This document shows positions 34,301-43,958 of a DNA stretch of 54,744 bases, piece by piece (position 1 is the stretch's first letter; each line of letters begins with the position of its first letter). A program made the translations under genes and the position numbers. The stretch spans positions 1 through 54,744 of the forward strand of contig CAKPCJ010000006.1 in NCBI GenBank assembly GCA_934141575.1. The letters are read 5' to 3'. The notes under the pieces are model-generated. The model did not search any database and was not told the origin of the DNA. It worked only from the letters and a program-made list of their open reading frames with translations. This stretch comes from an uncultured Bacilli bacterium (GTDB lineage Bacteria > Bacillota_I > Bacilli_A > RF39 > UBA660).

Positions 34301-35216
34301 TAAATTTATATTTCATCAAAATTCTAAACGTTCTTAATGAATATACAAATCTTCTTATAAACATAAATTCTGTTGGGTGTTTACATTTATATAAAAAGTT
34401 TTTAAATTTATTTACCTTTGGAACTTCAAATGTGAATTTATTATTACTAAAATCCTTAAATAAGCCTAACCACTCACACTTATGAATTTCAAAAATTTCA
34501 GGTTTTTCTCTGTAACTCATAAGATATAAAATTTGATCATCATCAGCAAGACCAGATTTATTTAACGCAAGCATATTATTCCTAACAAGTTGCCATAATT
34601 CTTGCCACATATAATCTGGTGCAACAATTTCTCCGCCTTGCACATATGAGTCATTTCTTCTTATTATCTCAAACGGTGGTAATGAGTCAAAATCGTTTAT
34701 TTGCAATAAATGTATTTTGTCTGAAAAATCGTATTCCCACAAAAAATCAAATTCTTCTTCTTTTCTATAAAATTTTCCACCATAATTAAATCCAAAATCT
34801 AACCACGCTACCATTTCTGTTGTTAAACCACGCCTTACTGCCTCGGCGCAACACCAAGCCTTGATTGCCATAATAAAATTATATTTTGAACTTATTGCTT
34901 CTGGAATATTACGTTGTAAATGAAAATCCAAAAATTCTTTTTTATTCATTACATTATCAATGCTATTAAATAATTCTTCATCTATTTTTGTATAATCGTC
35001 TATTACAATTGTTTCAGTTTTGTCTAGTAATCCGAATCCTTTTCTAATCTCAATAACTTTATCTATTGTTTCTTTATCAGAAAATACAACTATTTTATTT
35101 TTTATTCTTGCCCAAAACTTAAATGAATCAATATATTTTTGGTTAGATCTATTAAAACCATTCATATTTGATCTATTTATATCGAAAAAAGATGTTACGA
35201 TTGTTATTTCTTTCAC
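34293..35216 (-). CDS. HtrL/YibB (WlaTC) family protein
   Basis: 307 residues, soluble. The start EITIVTSFFDINRSN and later MVAWLDFGFNYGG, VQGGEIVAPDYMWQEL and DDDQILYLMSYREKPEIFEI match the HtrL_YibB family found in lipopolysaccharide and capsule loci of Gram-negative bacteria and some Firmicutes. The fold resembles a GT-A glycosyltransferase (the LDFGF segment sits where a DXD motif would be), but activity is unproven. It overlaps the upstream GT4 gene by 4 nt. Confidence 0.85.
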   Translation of the reverse strand: MKEITIVTSFFDINRSNMNGFNRSNQKYIDSFKFWARIKNKIVVFSDKETIDKVIEIRKGFGLLDKTETIVIDDYTKIDEELFNSIDNVMNKKEFLDFHLQRNIPEAISSKYNFIMAIKAWCCAEAVRRGLTTEMVAWLDFGFNYGGKFYRKEEEFDFLWEYDFSDKIHLLQINDFDSLPPFEIIRRNDSYVQGGEIVAPDYMWQELWQLVRNNMLALNKSGLADDDQILYLMSYREKPEIFEIHKCEWLGLFKDFSNNKFTFEVPKVNKFKNFLYKCKHPTEFMFIRRFVYSLRTFRILMKYKFKG

Positions 35217-36379
35217 TTACTATCACTTTCCTTTAATACATTGATAAAATTTTCATAGTTATTAGCATTGGTAAATTTTTTTGAATACTCATAATTAATT
35301 TCACCGATTTCATCTAAATTATAATTACTTGAATCCCTTATAGCTTTAGCTAAATTATCTATAAAATCATCACTAAAATCAACTAAAATATTATCACTCT
35401 TATTTATATATTCTGATATACCTCCAATTTTTGTTCCAATCACAAGATTTTTTGTATTCATAAATTCTACTACACTTAACCCAGCTGCTTCGTTACAAAT
35501 AGAAGGTACAACACCAATATCTATACCACAAAGTACTGATTGAATATCTACATGATTTATATATCCGGTAAAAATTACATTATCACCACTTATATTTTCA
35601 ATTTGTTCTAAATAACTATTCCTCTTTTTAGAATTATACCATATTCCACCAATAATCATTAACTTACTATTTGGAACATTTGCCTTGTTAAAAGCCTTAA
35701 CAAGTTCTAATATTCCTTTTTCACTTGATATTCGTCCTGAATAAGCATATACAATTTCATTATCACTTATATTATATTTTTGTCTAGTTTTTGTACGTTG
35801 CTCTTTATACTCAGAATCAGACAACATTTTGAAATCAATTGAATTTAAAACTGTTATTATACGCTCTGATTCAATATTGCCAATTTCAAGTACTCTTTCT
35901 TTTATATAATCAGACACTGTTATTATTTTATAACTATTATTAATTATTTCTTTTGCGTTTGGAGTATTAACGTTTAATACATCACTATGTATATAAGGAA
36001 TTATTTTGCTAAATTTGCTTATTTTCAATGCTAATTCAGGATAGTTTTCTAATATTATGTAATCGAACTCTTGTTTTTTTAATTTGGAGTAAACTTGTTT
36101 TTGATAATACTTATTTATTGAAATATTTTTCTTTAATATCTTATTAGCTATTCTTATTAATAAGTTTGGTATATTACATATATATATACATTTTGAATTT
36201 TTTCTTTTGTCAAGTTTATATTTTTGTTTTGCACTTTTATCATATATTGAATAAATAGTTATGTCAATCTTACCATTTTTTTCATTTTCTTCAACAAGAG
36301 AATCTACCAAAGTTTCAATTGCTCCTCCCTTTACTGAAGGGACTGGCAAAAGACCAGATGTTACTACTGCAATTTTCAT
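35213..36379 (-). CDS. Glycosyltransferase family 4 (paralogue 2)
   Basis: 388 residues, GT-B fold. N-terminal glycine-rich start VVTSGLLPVPSVKGGAIETL, donor domain with YAYSGRISSEKGILELVKAF, and the E-X7-E type motif in IDIGVVPSICNEAAGLSVVEFM. Closely resembles its upstream neighbour in layout and motif wording, indicating an old tandem duplication. Adds a hexose-type sugar to the repeat unit; substrate unknown. Overlaps both neighbours by 4 nt. Confidence 0.92.
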   Translation of the reverse strand: MKIAVVTSGLLPVPSVKGGAIETLVDSLVEENEKNGKIDITIYSIYDKSAKQKYKLDKRKNSKCIYICNIPNLLIRIANKILKKNISINKYYQKQVYSKLKKQEFDYIILENYPELALKISKFSKIIPYIHSDVLNVNTPNAKEIINNSYKIITVSDYIKERVLEIGNIESERIITVLNSIDFKMLSDSEYKEQRTKTRQKYNISDNEIVYAYSGRISSEKGILELVKAFNKANVPNSKLMIIGGIWYNSKKRNSYLEQIENISGDNVIFTGYINHVDIQSVLCGIDIGVVPSICNEAAGLSVVEFMNTKNLVIGTKIGGISEYINKSDNILVDFSDDFIDNLAKAIRDSSNYNLDEIGEINYEYSKKFTNANNYENFINVLKESDSK

Positions 36380-37572
36380 TTTAACACTTCTTTCAAAAAA
36401 TCAGCAAGATCTTTGCAATATCTCTCTTTAGAAAAATACTTGCTTTCTTTAATTCCAGCATTCTTCATTTCTATTTGTAATTCTTTATTATCAATCAAAT
36501 CTGACATTTCTTTAGATAAATTTTCTATAAAATTATTATCTTTTTTTACTAATATAGATTTTGTGTTTTTAGTATATTCAGGAGTACCACCAGAATAACT
36601 GCTTATTAATGGCAGCCCAGATGCAAATGCTTCTTGATTAACTAAACTTCCAGGTTCTTCCCAAAGTGATGGAGAAACCATACAATCTGACATAATATGA
36701 TATTTAGCAATGTCATTATGATTAACGTAACCAGTTGTTATTATATTGTCACTATTTCTACTTATTTCTTCTTCTAGTTTTTTAACATACTTTGTCTTTT
36801 TGTTTGATGAAAAGAAACTTCCCCCTAATATTACCAACTTTATGTGTTTTTTATCAATCATATTAAATGATTGAACTAGTTCTAGCACACCCTTATTTGG
36901 TTCTATTCTTCCTGTAAATAGAAATACAAAATCATTTTTACTTATATTATATTTATCTCTCATTAAATTTCTTATTTCTTCTTTATTATCAATTTTAAAT
37001 TTTTCTGTATCAATACCATTTAAAATTGATACAACTTTTTGCTCGTTTTTATCAACAGTAAGCACTCTATTTTTTATATAATCACTTACTGTAAGAATGC
37101 GTAAACAAGCATTAAATATTTCTTTAGAATTTTTTACATTATCATTTAATTTATCATTATGCAAATACAAAACTATAGGGCTTGTACATGATTTTTTTAC
37201 TGGCAATACAAAGTGATTGTCGCTTTCTATCAAAACAAGGTCATACTCTTGAGTTTTTAAAATGTTACATACTTTTTTTATATATATTTTTTGAAAATTA
37301 GGATCATTATATCCAAGTTTTCTTACAATTCTCCCAATGTTAAAGTATATGTTATTAAAAACTTTGTTTACTTTTATATATTTAAATTTTGTGTTTTTAA
37401 ACTTTAATGATTCTTTTTCTGCAACAGAATTATATATACTATATACCTCATATTCAAAATCATTATTAACTTCATTATAATCAATTAAATACTGAAGTAA
37501 AGTTTCAATTGCGCCGCCTTTAACCGCAGGCATTGGCAATAATCCAGATGTTATAACTGCTATTTTCTTCAT
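36376..37572 (-). CDS. Glycosyltransferase family 4 (paralogue 1)
   Basis: 398 residues, GT-B fold. Starts AVITSGLLPMPAVKGGAIETL, has LLHN-type acceptor segment (IVLYLHNDKLNDNVKNS), donor-domain FLFTGRIEPNKGVLELVQSF and SDCMVSPSLWEEPGSLVNQEAFASGLPLI. The Glu in EPGSLVNQEA is the usual nucleotide-sugar contact. Overlaps the next gene by 4 nt and starts 3 nt inside the previous one (ATGA), so it is translationally coupled. Confidence 0.92.
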   Translation of the reverse strand: MKKIAVITSGLLPMPAVKGGAIETLLQYLIDYNEVNNDFEYEVYSIYNSVAEKESLKFKNTKFKYIKVNKVFNNIYFNIGRIVRKLGYNDPNFQKIYIKKVCNILKTQEYDLVLIESDNHFVLPVKKSCTSPIVLYLHNDKLNDNVKNSKEIFNACLRILTVSDYIKNRVLTVDKNEQKVVSILNGIDTEKFKIDNKEEIRNLMRDKYNISKNDFVFLFTGRIEPNKGVLELVQSFNMIDKKHIKLVILGGSFFSSNKKTKYVKKLEEEISRNSDNIITTGYVNHNDIAKYHIMSDCMVSPSLWEEPGSLVNQEAFASGLPLISSYSGGTPEYTKNTKSILVKKDNNFIENLSKEMSDLIDNKELQIEMKNAGIKESKYFSKERYCKDLADFLKEVLK

Positions 37573-38672
37573 TTTGAAATTACCTCACTTATTAAATTAT
37601 CCCATTCATTTATTATATTTTTAGGATCAAATTTTTCTATTTCTAATTTTGCATTGTTAGAAAATTTAATGCACTTATCATCATTTTCTAGTAATTCTAT
37701 TATTTTATTTGACATTTCTTCTACATCAAATGGTTTAATCAAATAACCATTTATTGAGTCTTTAATCATTTCGCTTGGGCCACAATCACAATCAAAACTT
37801 ATTACTGGCAAACAGTTCATCTTTGCTTCAAGTACAACTAATCCAAGCCCTTCAAATCTTGATGTTAATACAAACATCCTACTTTCTTTATAAAAACTAT
37901 TTACATCTTTTACTTTACCCTTCAACTCAACATTTTTTGATAATCCATATTCAATTATTTTAGCTTCCAGTAGTTTTTTATCCTCTCCATCACCTAGGAT
38001 AATCCATTTGAAATCAACATTTTTATCTTTTATTTTCTTAGCTACTTCTAATAATATATCAAATCCTTTTTGCGATGTAAGTCTTCCAGCACTAACAATT
38101 GTTTTATTATTTGGGATATATTTTTCTTGTATATTTTTGAATACAAATGGGTTATATATTCTTTTTAATTCACATTTTATTTTTAAATTTTTTTCAAAAT
38201 AGTTTTTATCTCTATCTGTAAGAACAACTAATGCGCTTGCTTTCTTTACGGCATATCGTCTGCCAATATCTCTAAGTTTTACGCCTAAATTATAATTGAA
38301 ATTAAAGTGTTCCCATGCTATATATTTGCATTTTGTACCTTTGATAGCTGGTATATCAAATAATGATAATATAGTATCTACGCCAATTAAAACATCTATA
38401 TTATTTTCCACTATATATTTTTTTAATTGATTTATAACTTTAAAATAATTCTTCTTAAAGCTCATTTTTTTATCAAATAGTCTATCATATTTAATTTTTT
38501 CATTTCCCTTAAAAAATGGCCCAGATTCAACGTCATAATAAGAACTTAGAATGGTAACATTATATTTATCATAATTATCTAATAGTAAGTTTGAAATTTG
38601 GGTTGTTACATTTTCTGTACCACCACAATTAGATATATTTCCTATGTGAAAACACACATTTATTTTCTTCAT
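37569..38672 (-). CDS. Glycosyltransferase family 4
   Basis: 367 residues, GT-B. N-terminal motif INVCFHIGNISNCGGTENVTTQI; acceptor domain with YIAWEHFNFNYNLG; donor domain VSAGRLTSQKGFDILLEVAKK and MFVLTSRFEGLGLVVLEAKM with the E-X7-E motif. It is of the type that often adds N-acetylhexosamine or galactose in capsule loci, but the sugar cannot be assigned. RBS AGGTGTTG precedes the start by about 10 nt. Confidence 0.92.
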   Translation of the reverse strand: MKKINVCFHIGNISNCGGTENVTTQISNLLLDNYDKYNVTILSSYYDVESGPFFKGNEKIKYDRLFDKKMSFKKNYFKVINQLKKYIVENNIDVLIGVDTILSLFDIPAIKGTKCKYIAWEHFNFNYNLGVKLRDIGRRYAVKKASALVVLTDRDKNYFEKNLKIKCELKRIYNPFVFKNIQEKYIPNNKTIVSAGRLTSQKGFDILLEVAKKIKDKNVDFKWIILGDGEDKKLLEAKIIEYGLSKNVELKGKVKDVNSFYKESRMFVLTSRFEGLGLVVLEAKMNCLPVISFDCDCGPSEMIKDSINGYLIKPFDVEEMSNKIIELLENDDKCIKFSNNAKLEIEKFDPKNIINEWDNLISEVISK

Positions 38673-38691
38673 ATTAATACTTCAACACCTT

Positions 38692-39822
38692 TCAAATAAA
38701 AACTCCATTACAATACATAAAATATACATAGTAAATATTTATGAATAGCGTTACAGCCAAAAGAATATGTTCTATGATAGTGTTATCTCGCTTATTCTTT
38801 CTACTAAATCTCTTAATTTTATTACTACAACACAATATGTAAGGCAAAAAGTATGCAAATATAAATCTTGTTCTAGTAAAAATATTAAATAAAGTTATTG
38901 AACCTATTATGAAAAAACATAAATAATAAAATATTAAAATTCGTTTATCTGTATTTTTATTAAATTTTAAACTTCTATATATCAAGATTAAAATCAATAG
39001 CATTTGGATAAATTCAAATATCATTACTCTGTAATCTGCTCCTATTTTTAATGTTAATTCCATATTAAACTTATTTACATATAAATCTAACATTTTTATC
39101 GGAACAACTGTAAGCATTAGTTTTAGAAGATATAATACAATCTTTGAAAAAAAAGTCCAGAAAAGAATTATATATTTTCCTATATAAATTTTTATTTTGA
39201 TTTTTGATATTAATTTATAAAATATTCTAAATATTAATACAAGTATTACCATTGGATGGAATAATAATGATAGTATGTAAAATAAAAATCCAATTTTTTT
39301 ATTTTTAAATACGTCCATATACATACCAATTGAAAAAATTGATATTGCTAGTGCATTTCTTATACCGGACATCAAATGTATAGTATTTATTATAGAAAAG
39401 AAAGCAACTATTGAAATTACAATTTGTCTATTACTTAATTTATGATTTTTATTTACATCTGTTAAAATGTAAATAAATGGTACTATAGTAATAGGGATTG
39501 AAAATAAGAAAATAACGTTATTATTTTTAGAAATTAGGGCAATCAATCTTTCAAATGCAAACCACAAAAAGTTGGGTTTTAAAAATATAAATTCAATTGA
39601 TTGTTCAAAATTCAATTTTCTAATATAATCCATTTCTAGAAAATATCTATATAAATCAAAAGATTCGGGAGGCTTTTGATTTAAACATAAAATCATAATT
39701 GGGTATGCTATTGCTATCAATATTAAAACTATTTTTTTATTTGTTAGTTTCAAATTAAAAATGTAACAAATAAGTAAATATATAATATCTAACACTAATA
39801 GTGTACATGCTAATATGTTCAT
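38692..39822 (-). CDS. EpsG/Wzy-like membrane protein, probable repeat-unit polymerase
   Basis: 376 residues, about ten membrane helices. The EpsG family layout is visible: FDLYRYFLEMDYIRKLNF after helix 2 (the D..RYF pattern), NFLWFAFERLIALI, HLMSGIRNALAISIFSIGMYMDV (the R-rich loop), LLFHPMVILVLIFRIFYK. It polymerises undecaprenyl-linked units at the outer face. A longer frame opens at 39852, but ATG at 39822 is preceded by AAAGGAGGG at ideal spacing and a membrane helix starts right after it, so 39822 is preferred. Confidence 0.82.
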   Translation of the reverse strand: MNILACTLLVLDIIYLLICYIFNLKLTNKKIVLILIAIAYPIMILCLNQKPPESFDLYRYFLEMDYIRKLNFEQSIEFIFLKPNFLWFAFERLIALISKNNNVIFLFSIPITIVPFIYILTDVNKNHKLSNRQIVISIVAFFSIINTIHLMSGIRNALAISIFSIGMYMDVFKNKKIGFLFYILSLLFHPMVILVLIFRIFYKLISKIKIKIYIGKYIILFWTFFSKIVLYLLKLMLTVVPIKMLDLYVNKFNMELTLKIGADYRVMIFEFIQMLLILILIYRSLKFNKNTDKRILIFYYLCFFIIGSITLFNIFTRTRFIFAYFLPYILCCSNKIKRFSRKNKRDNTIIEHILLAVTLFINIYYVYFMYCNGVFI

Positions 39823-39844
39823 TTGCTTCCCTCCTTTTTTGTTT

Positions 39845-41980
39845 TTATTCAAAATATATTTTATTTAATTTTTCTATATATTTTTCTTTATCTGTATAAT
39901 TTATGATTATATTTTTTATTTCAGACATACAATTATCATAAAACTTTTCATCAGATAATAGTCTGGTTATAACTTCTATATAATTAGTTTTATCAACACA
40001 TATATATTCATTATTATTTTTAAATATTTCTCCTAATCCACCAACACCACTATTCAAAACAGGTTTACTTAAAATCATTGATTCAACAGCGGTAAGACCA
40101 AACCCCTCCCATTTGGAAGGCATAACACAAATTTTAGAGTTTTTTATAATTGGAAATGGATTTTGGACAAATCCTAACATATCTATATTATCTTTCAAAT
40201 TGTATTCTTCTATTTTATTTATGCATTCTTCTTTTAGTTTGCCATCGCCTATCATAACAGCTTTGATATGTTTATCATTCATATCTTTAACAATATTGAT
40301 AAATAACAACGGATCTTTCTGTTCAGTTAATCTACCAATAAAAAACAAGTCATACTTTTTATCAAAAGTGTATTCATCACATTTTTTTAGAATATAATCT
40401 TTATCAACGTAATTATAAATTGTTGTGTATTTATTTCCTAGCTTTTTCTTAAAAACAGCTTCCTCATATACTTGATTTGAAACACCAACGACTTTATAAA
40501 ACTTTGGGATACAATAATTGTACATTATTGTTTTCAAATTCCATTTCTTAGCAAATGGGCAATTGTTATGGAGATGTGAAATTATTTTACCTTTAAAGTC
40601 AGTAAACGTTGTAATAACACTAGCAGTGTAATCATGCGCATGAATTATATCTGGATTATATTCTTTTATAACTTTTTTCACTTCTGATACACTCATTTTA
40701 TTTAATGAATAATATTTAATGCCTCTTTTATCCAAAACCTCTTTTATAGAACCATTTGGTGAGCAATATGCCATTTCTATATTATTGCTAAAGTTTTCAA
40801 TTATTGTACAAACCACATTTTCGGCGCCAGAATATTTATTGCTTGCTAGAAGATGCAAGATTTTCGTTTTTTGATTAATGTTATATACTTTTGCATAATC
40901 CACCAAAACATTACTAAGTAAATATTTTTTTGCAGTGTCGTAATTTATTTTTCGTATTTTTGAAATTGGTACTTGCTTAAGATAAACTTGTTCTATTTTT
41001 TTTGCAAATAAATTTTTATCATTATTCGGAATTATAAATCCATTATGATTATCGTCAATCAAATCTGACACTCCTCTACAGTCTGTAGTAACTATCGGAA
41101 GGCCCATATACATAGCTTCGATTATATTTACTGGAAGGCCTTCTCTTAAACTTGAGGCAACAGACAAGTTACTTATTTTTAATAATTTTGGAATATCTTT
41201 TCGAAAACCCAAAAAATGAATACAATCTCCCAATTTCTTAGATTCTACAATTTTTTGATAATACCCGTTGTATGAATCCTTACCAGCTAATATTAAATGT
41301 ATGTTGTTATATTTTAATCTTAATATTTCCATTGCATCTATTAATAGGATTTGATTTTTATTTTTGTTTAGTTCTGCTGGATATATCATTATAAAATCAT
41401 CATTTTTTAAACCTAATGATTTTTTTAAATCAATTTGTTCTTTATCTGACATTTCAAAATCAAATTTTTTAGTATCTATCCCTACCCCGGGTATGTAGTG
41501 AACTTTGGTTTTAAACTTCTTCTTAGCTAATTCGTAATCCTCATGATTAATAGTGATAAGGTCGTCAGTGTATTTAGCTAAATACTTCTCTACAGGATAA
41601 AATAGTAACCAATTTAATTTTGGAGCGCCTTTAAAAAAGTGAAACCCATGTGCTGTGTATATAATCTTAGTGCCATTCTTTCTAGCTTTTTTGGACGCTA
41701 ATCTTGTTACCACGCTTCCCATAGGAGTATGCGTGTGGATTATTCTATAATTTTCTTTGTTTATTATTTTTTTTAGTTGTCCTATAGCTTTTATGTTATT
41801 TAACTTGAATGGACTCCTTTCAAATGATATTTTTATTTTTTTGTCACAATATGGTATTTTCGCATCACTGCTAGTTGCAACGTGAACTTCATAGCCATTT
41901 TCCTTAAAATATTTTAAATATGGTAGATGAAAGGCTAATATGTGAGAATCTACTGTCGCTGTAAATAATACTTTTTTCAT
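39845..41980 (-). CDS. Two fused GT4 glycosyltransferases
   Basis: 711 residues, twice the normal GT4 length. Domain 1 (about 1-368) starts KKVLFTATVDSHILAFHLPYL, has THTPMGSVVTRLAS, YTAHGFHFFKGAP, PAELNKNKNQILLIDA and ASSLREGLPVNIIEAMYMGLP, an EpsD/CapM-type enzyme. Domain 2 (about 372-711) starts KILHLLASNKYSGAENVVCT and has FFIGRLTEQKDPLLFINI and MPSKWEGFGLTAVESMILSKP, an EpsF-type enzyme. There is no stop, frameshift or linker between them, so one polypeptide should add two consecutive sugars. It opens the long glycan operon under promoter copy B. RBS AGGAG. Confidence 0.93.
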   Translation of the reverse strand: MKKVLFTATVDSHILAFHLPYLKYFKENGYEVHVATSSDAKIPYCDKKIKISFERSPFKLNNIKAIGQLKKIINKENYRIIHTHTPMGSVVTRLASKKARKNGTKIIYTAHGFHFFKGAPKLNWLLFYPVEKYLAKYTDDLITINHEDYELAKKKFKTKVHYIPGVGIDTKKFDFEMSDKEQIDLKKSLGLKNDDFIMIYPAELNKNKNQILLIDAMEILRLKYNNIHLILAGKDSYNGYYQKIVESKKLGDCIHFLGFRKDIPKLLKISNLSVASSLREGLPVNIIEAMYMGLPIVTTDCRGVSDLIDDNHNGFIIPNNDKNLFAKKIEQVYLKQVPISKIRKINYDTAKKYLLSNVLVDYAKVYNINQKTKILHLLASNKYSGAENVVCTIIENFSNNIEMAYCSPNGSIKEVLDKRGIKYYSLNKMSVSEVKKVIKEYNPDIIHAHDYTASVITTFTDFKGKIISHLHNNCPFAKKWNLKTIMYNYCIPKFYKVVGVSNQVYEEAVFKKKLGNKYTTIYNYVDKDYILKKCDEYTFDKKYDLFFIGRLTEQKDPLLFINIVKDMNDKHIKAVMIGDGKLKEECINKIEEYNLKDNIDMLGFVQNPFPIIKNSKICVMPSKWEGFGLTAVESMILSKPVLNSGVGGLGEIFKNNNEYICVDKTNYIEVITRLLSDEKFYDNCMSEIKNIIINYTDKEKYIEKLNKIYFE

Positions 41981-42046
41981 GATATCAAACTCCTAATAAA
42001 AACTAGGGTTATTATATCATAAAATCAAAAAGTTTACCAATTAACG
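41978..42046 (-). promoter_or_regulatory. Promoter repeat copy B
   Basis: TTGGTA (42040-42035), 18-nt spacer, extended TATAAT (42016-42011), then TAGGAGTTTGATATCATG. About 55 nt upstream of the start are almost identical to copy C, and the part from the -10 to the start codon is almost identical to copy A. Confidence 0.7.
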
Positions 42047-42073
42047 TATTACTTATTTACATTGATGATCAAA

Positions 42074-43129
42074 TTATCCCCTTTCACCAGAAAAAATTCT
42101 TTCAATTTTATTATTCAATATTTTTTTGGATATTTTCCAAATAACAAATGAAATAATGATAACTAATAAAAGTTCAGCAAATCTAATATTAATAAACCCA
42201 ATTCCAGAAACGGGTTTATTATTTAGTGCTGATAAAAAAATATTATCAATTTGAGGAATTAGTATAGGTTGATGAAGAAGGTATATATAAAATGAACAAT
42301 TACATATATTTGCTTTCTTTTTAAACATACTTTTCCTACATAAGCACCAGAATCCAATTGGGATTATTATATATGCAATCAGTGAGTGTGAAACCATAGA
42401 TTTAAATAAATTTTCAAAAACAAATGGAAAAGCAAGTAATATACCACCGATTATATTTGCTAAAACATTGTTGTCTATTTCACAAACTTTTTTAAATTTA
42501 AACAATCCTAGGTATGCCCCAATCAAATATGCTGGTATATATCCAATCATATTAGAAAGCCACCACCAAATGTCTTGCGAAATAATCCTAGGTATTATTC
42601 CATATCCATACAAGTTAACGAGCATAAATGATGATAACAAGAGCAAAATAAAAACAAATTCATTCTTTTTGAATTTTATAATTAATGGTGAGAAACATGA
42701 AATAATAAACAAGGCTATTAAATACCAACTTGGTCCATTTACTGGAGAAAAAAACAAAATTTTTGCAATATATTTAACCGATAATATTGGCTTTTTTTTA
42801 AAAAGTATGAATTCTAACAGTATTGTTAAAAAATTCCATGCAAAGTAAGGTATAATTAAGGTTTTGAGTCTTTTTTTTATTTTATTTGTGGCTTCTCGTT
42901 CATTATTAATATTTTTATAAAATAAAAAACCTGACATCATAAAGAAAAATGACATTGCTGCAAAGCCTAATTTGTCGGTTATTTCCAAAAACGATTTTAA
43001 TATTTTTTCGTCAAACGCATTGTTATATTGAATATTAAAACTATATATTCCCCTTAAATGATATACTACAATTAATAATGTAAATATAAAATTAAAAATT
43101 TTTATTTTGTTACTATTTTCTTCTGACAT
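42074..43129 (-). CDS. Acyltransferase 3 family membrane protein
   Basis: 351 residues, about ten membrane helices. KIKIFNFIFTLLIVVYHLRGIY with the first-helix His, AAMSFFFMMSGFLFYKNI, PYFAWNFLTILLEFILF, NGPSWYLIALFIISCFSPL and SFYIYLLHQPILIPQI are the usual family landmarks. It probably O-acylates the surface glycan. It has promoter copy C, so it forms a separate transcript from the sugar transferase upstream. Confidence 0.88.
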   Translation of the reverse strand: MSEENSNKIKIFNFIFTLLIVVYHLRGIYSFNIQYNNAFDEKILKSFLEITDKLGFAAMSFFFMMSGFLFYKNINNEREATNKIKKRLKTLIIPYFAWNFLTILLEFILFKKKPILSVKYIAKILFFSPVNGPSWYLIALFIISCFSPLIIKFKKNEFVFILLLLSSFMLVNLYGYGIIPRIISQDIWWWLSNMIGYIPAYLIGAYLGLFKFKKVCEIDNNVLANIIGGILLAFPFVFENLFKSMVSHSLIAYIIIPIGFWCLCRKSMFKKKANICNCSFYIYLLHQPILIPQIDNIFLSALNNKPVSGIGFINIRFAELLLVIIISFVIWKISKKILNNKIERIFSGERG

Positions 43130-43198
43130 ACTTTTTCACCCCAATAAAAACTAGAGTTATTATATCATAAAAACAAAAAGTTTACCAATTAATATAAA
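43130..43198 (-). promoter_or_regulatory. Promoter repeat copy C
   Basis: TTGGTA (43188-43183), 18-nt spacer, extended TATAAT (43164-43159). The run ATTGGTAAACTTTTTG and the following TTTTATGATATAATAAC are the same as in copy B; similarity ends near the RBS (GGGGTGA here). Confidence 0.7.
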
Positions 43199-43210
43199 CT
43201 ATATTTACAT

Positions 43211-43234
43211 AATAAAAAGCACTTTCCGTGCTTT
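43211..43234 (-). terminator. Terminator after the sugar transferase gene
   Basis: Stem AAAGCAC/GTGCTTT (43228-43234 with 43216-43222), 5-nt loop, T-rich tail on the minus strand, overlapping the stop codon. Confidence 0.8.
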
Positions 43235-43850
43235 AATTAAATTGTGTTTTTAATTCATTAAGTTCGTTTGTTATGTCCTCTTGAATTATTTCTGCATGTT
43301 CTTTTTTCAATACTATTTTTATACTTTCAATTAATATCTTGCAATCCATTTTAAAACTTATATTGTTTACGTATTCTATATCATAATTTATTTTTTGAAA
43401 TATTGTAAGTCCATTTCTACCCTTAGCTTGGGCTAAACCTATAATTCCTGGTTTAACTTCAACTCTTCTTTTTTGTTTGTCAGTGAAATTATCATAGTAT
43501 TCAGTAATCCATGGTCTTGGTCCGATGAACGACATATCACCGACTAAAACATTTATAAACTGTGGCAATTCATCCAATGAAGTGTTACGTAAAAACTTCC
43601 CTATTTTAGTAACTCTTTTGTCATGAGAAATAGTCATTTCTTGACCTCTAGGTACAACATTCATAGACCTAAATTTGTACATTTCAAATACTTTTCCATC
43701 TTTTCCAGTTCTTCTTTGCATATAAAACACTGGCCCCTTGTCCTCTTTCTTTATCAATATTGCTATTACTATAAAAAGCGGCCACAACATTAATAAAGCA
43801 AAAAATGATATTAATACGTCTATAACTCTTTTAAAAACTCTTTTATACAT
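43233..43850 (-). CDS. Initiating undecaprenyl-phosphate sugar-1-phosphate transferase (monotopic)
   Basis: 205 residues, the small PglC/CapM type. Reentrant N-terminal helix (VIDVLISFFALLMLWPLFIVIAILI), then VFYMQRRTGKDGKVFEMYKFRSM, the catalytic Asp-Glu pair in NTSLDELPQFINVLVGDMSFIGPRP, and the C-terminal VKPGIIGLAQAKGRNGLT. It transfers a sugar-1-phosphate from a UDP-sugar to undecaprenyl phosphate and so starts the glycan repeat unit. It has its own terminator; the upstream 100 nt separate it from the LCP gene. Confidence 0.93.
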   Translation of the reverse strand: MYKRVFKRVIDVLISFFALLMLWPLFIVIAILIKKEDKGPVFYMQRRTGKDGKVFEMYKFRSMNVVPRGQEMTISHDKRVTKIGKFLRNTSLDELPQFINVLVGDMSFIGPRPWITEYYDNFTDKQKRRVEVKPGIIGLAQAKGRNGLTIFQKINYDIEYVNNISFKMDCKILIESIKIVLKKEHAEIIQEDITNELNELKTQFN

Positions 43851-43958
43851 CTTACTCGCCCCTTAATAACGTTTACATATTGTATAATAACACATAAACA
43901 TTAATTTTTGAAGTTTATATTAGCCTTTTTTTTAATTTTTGTAAAGTTTTTTCAGTAT

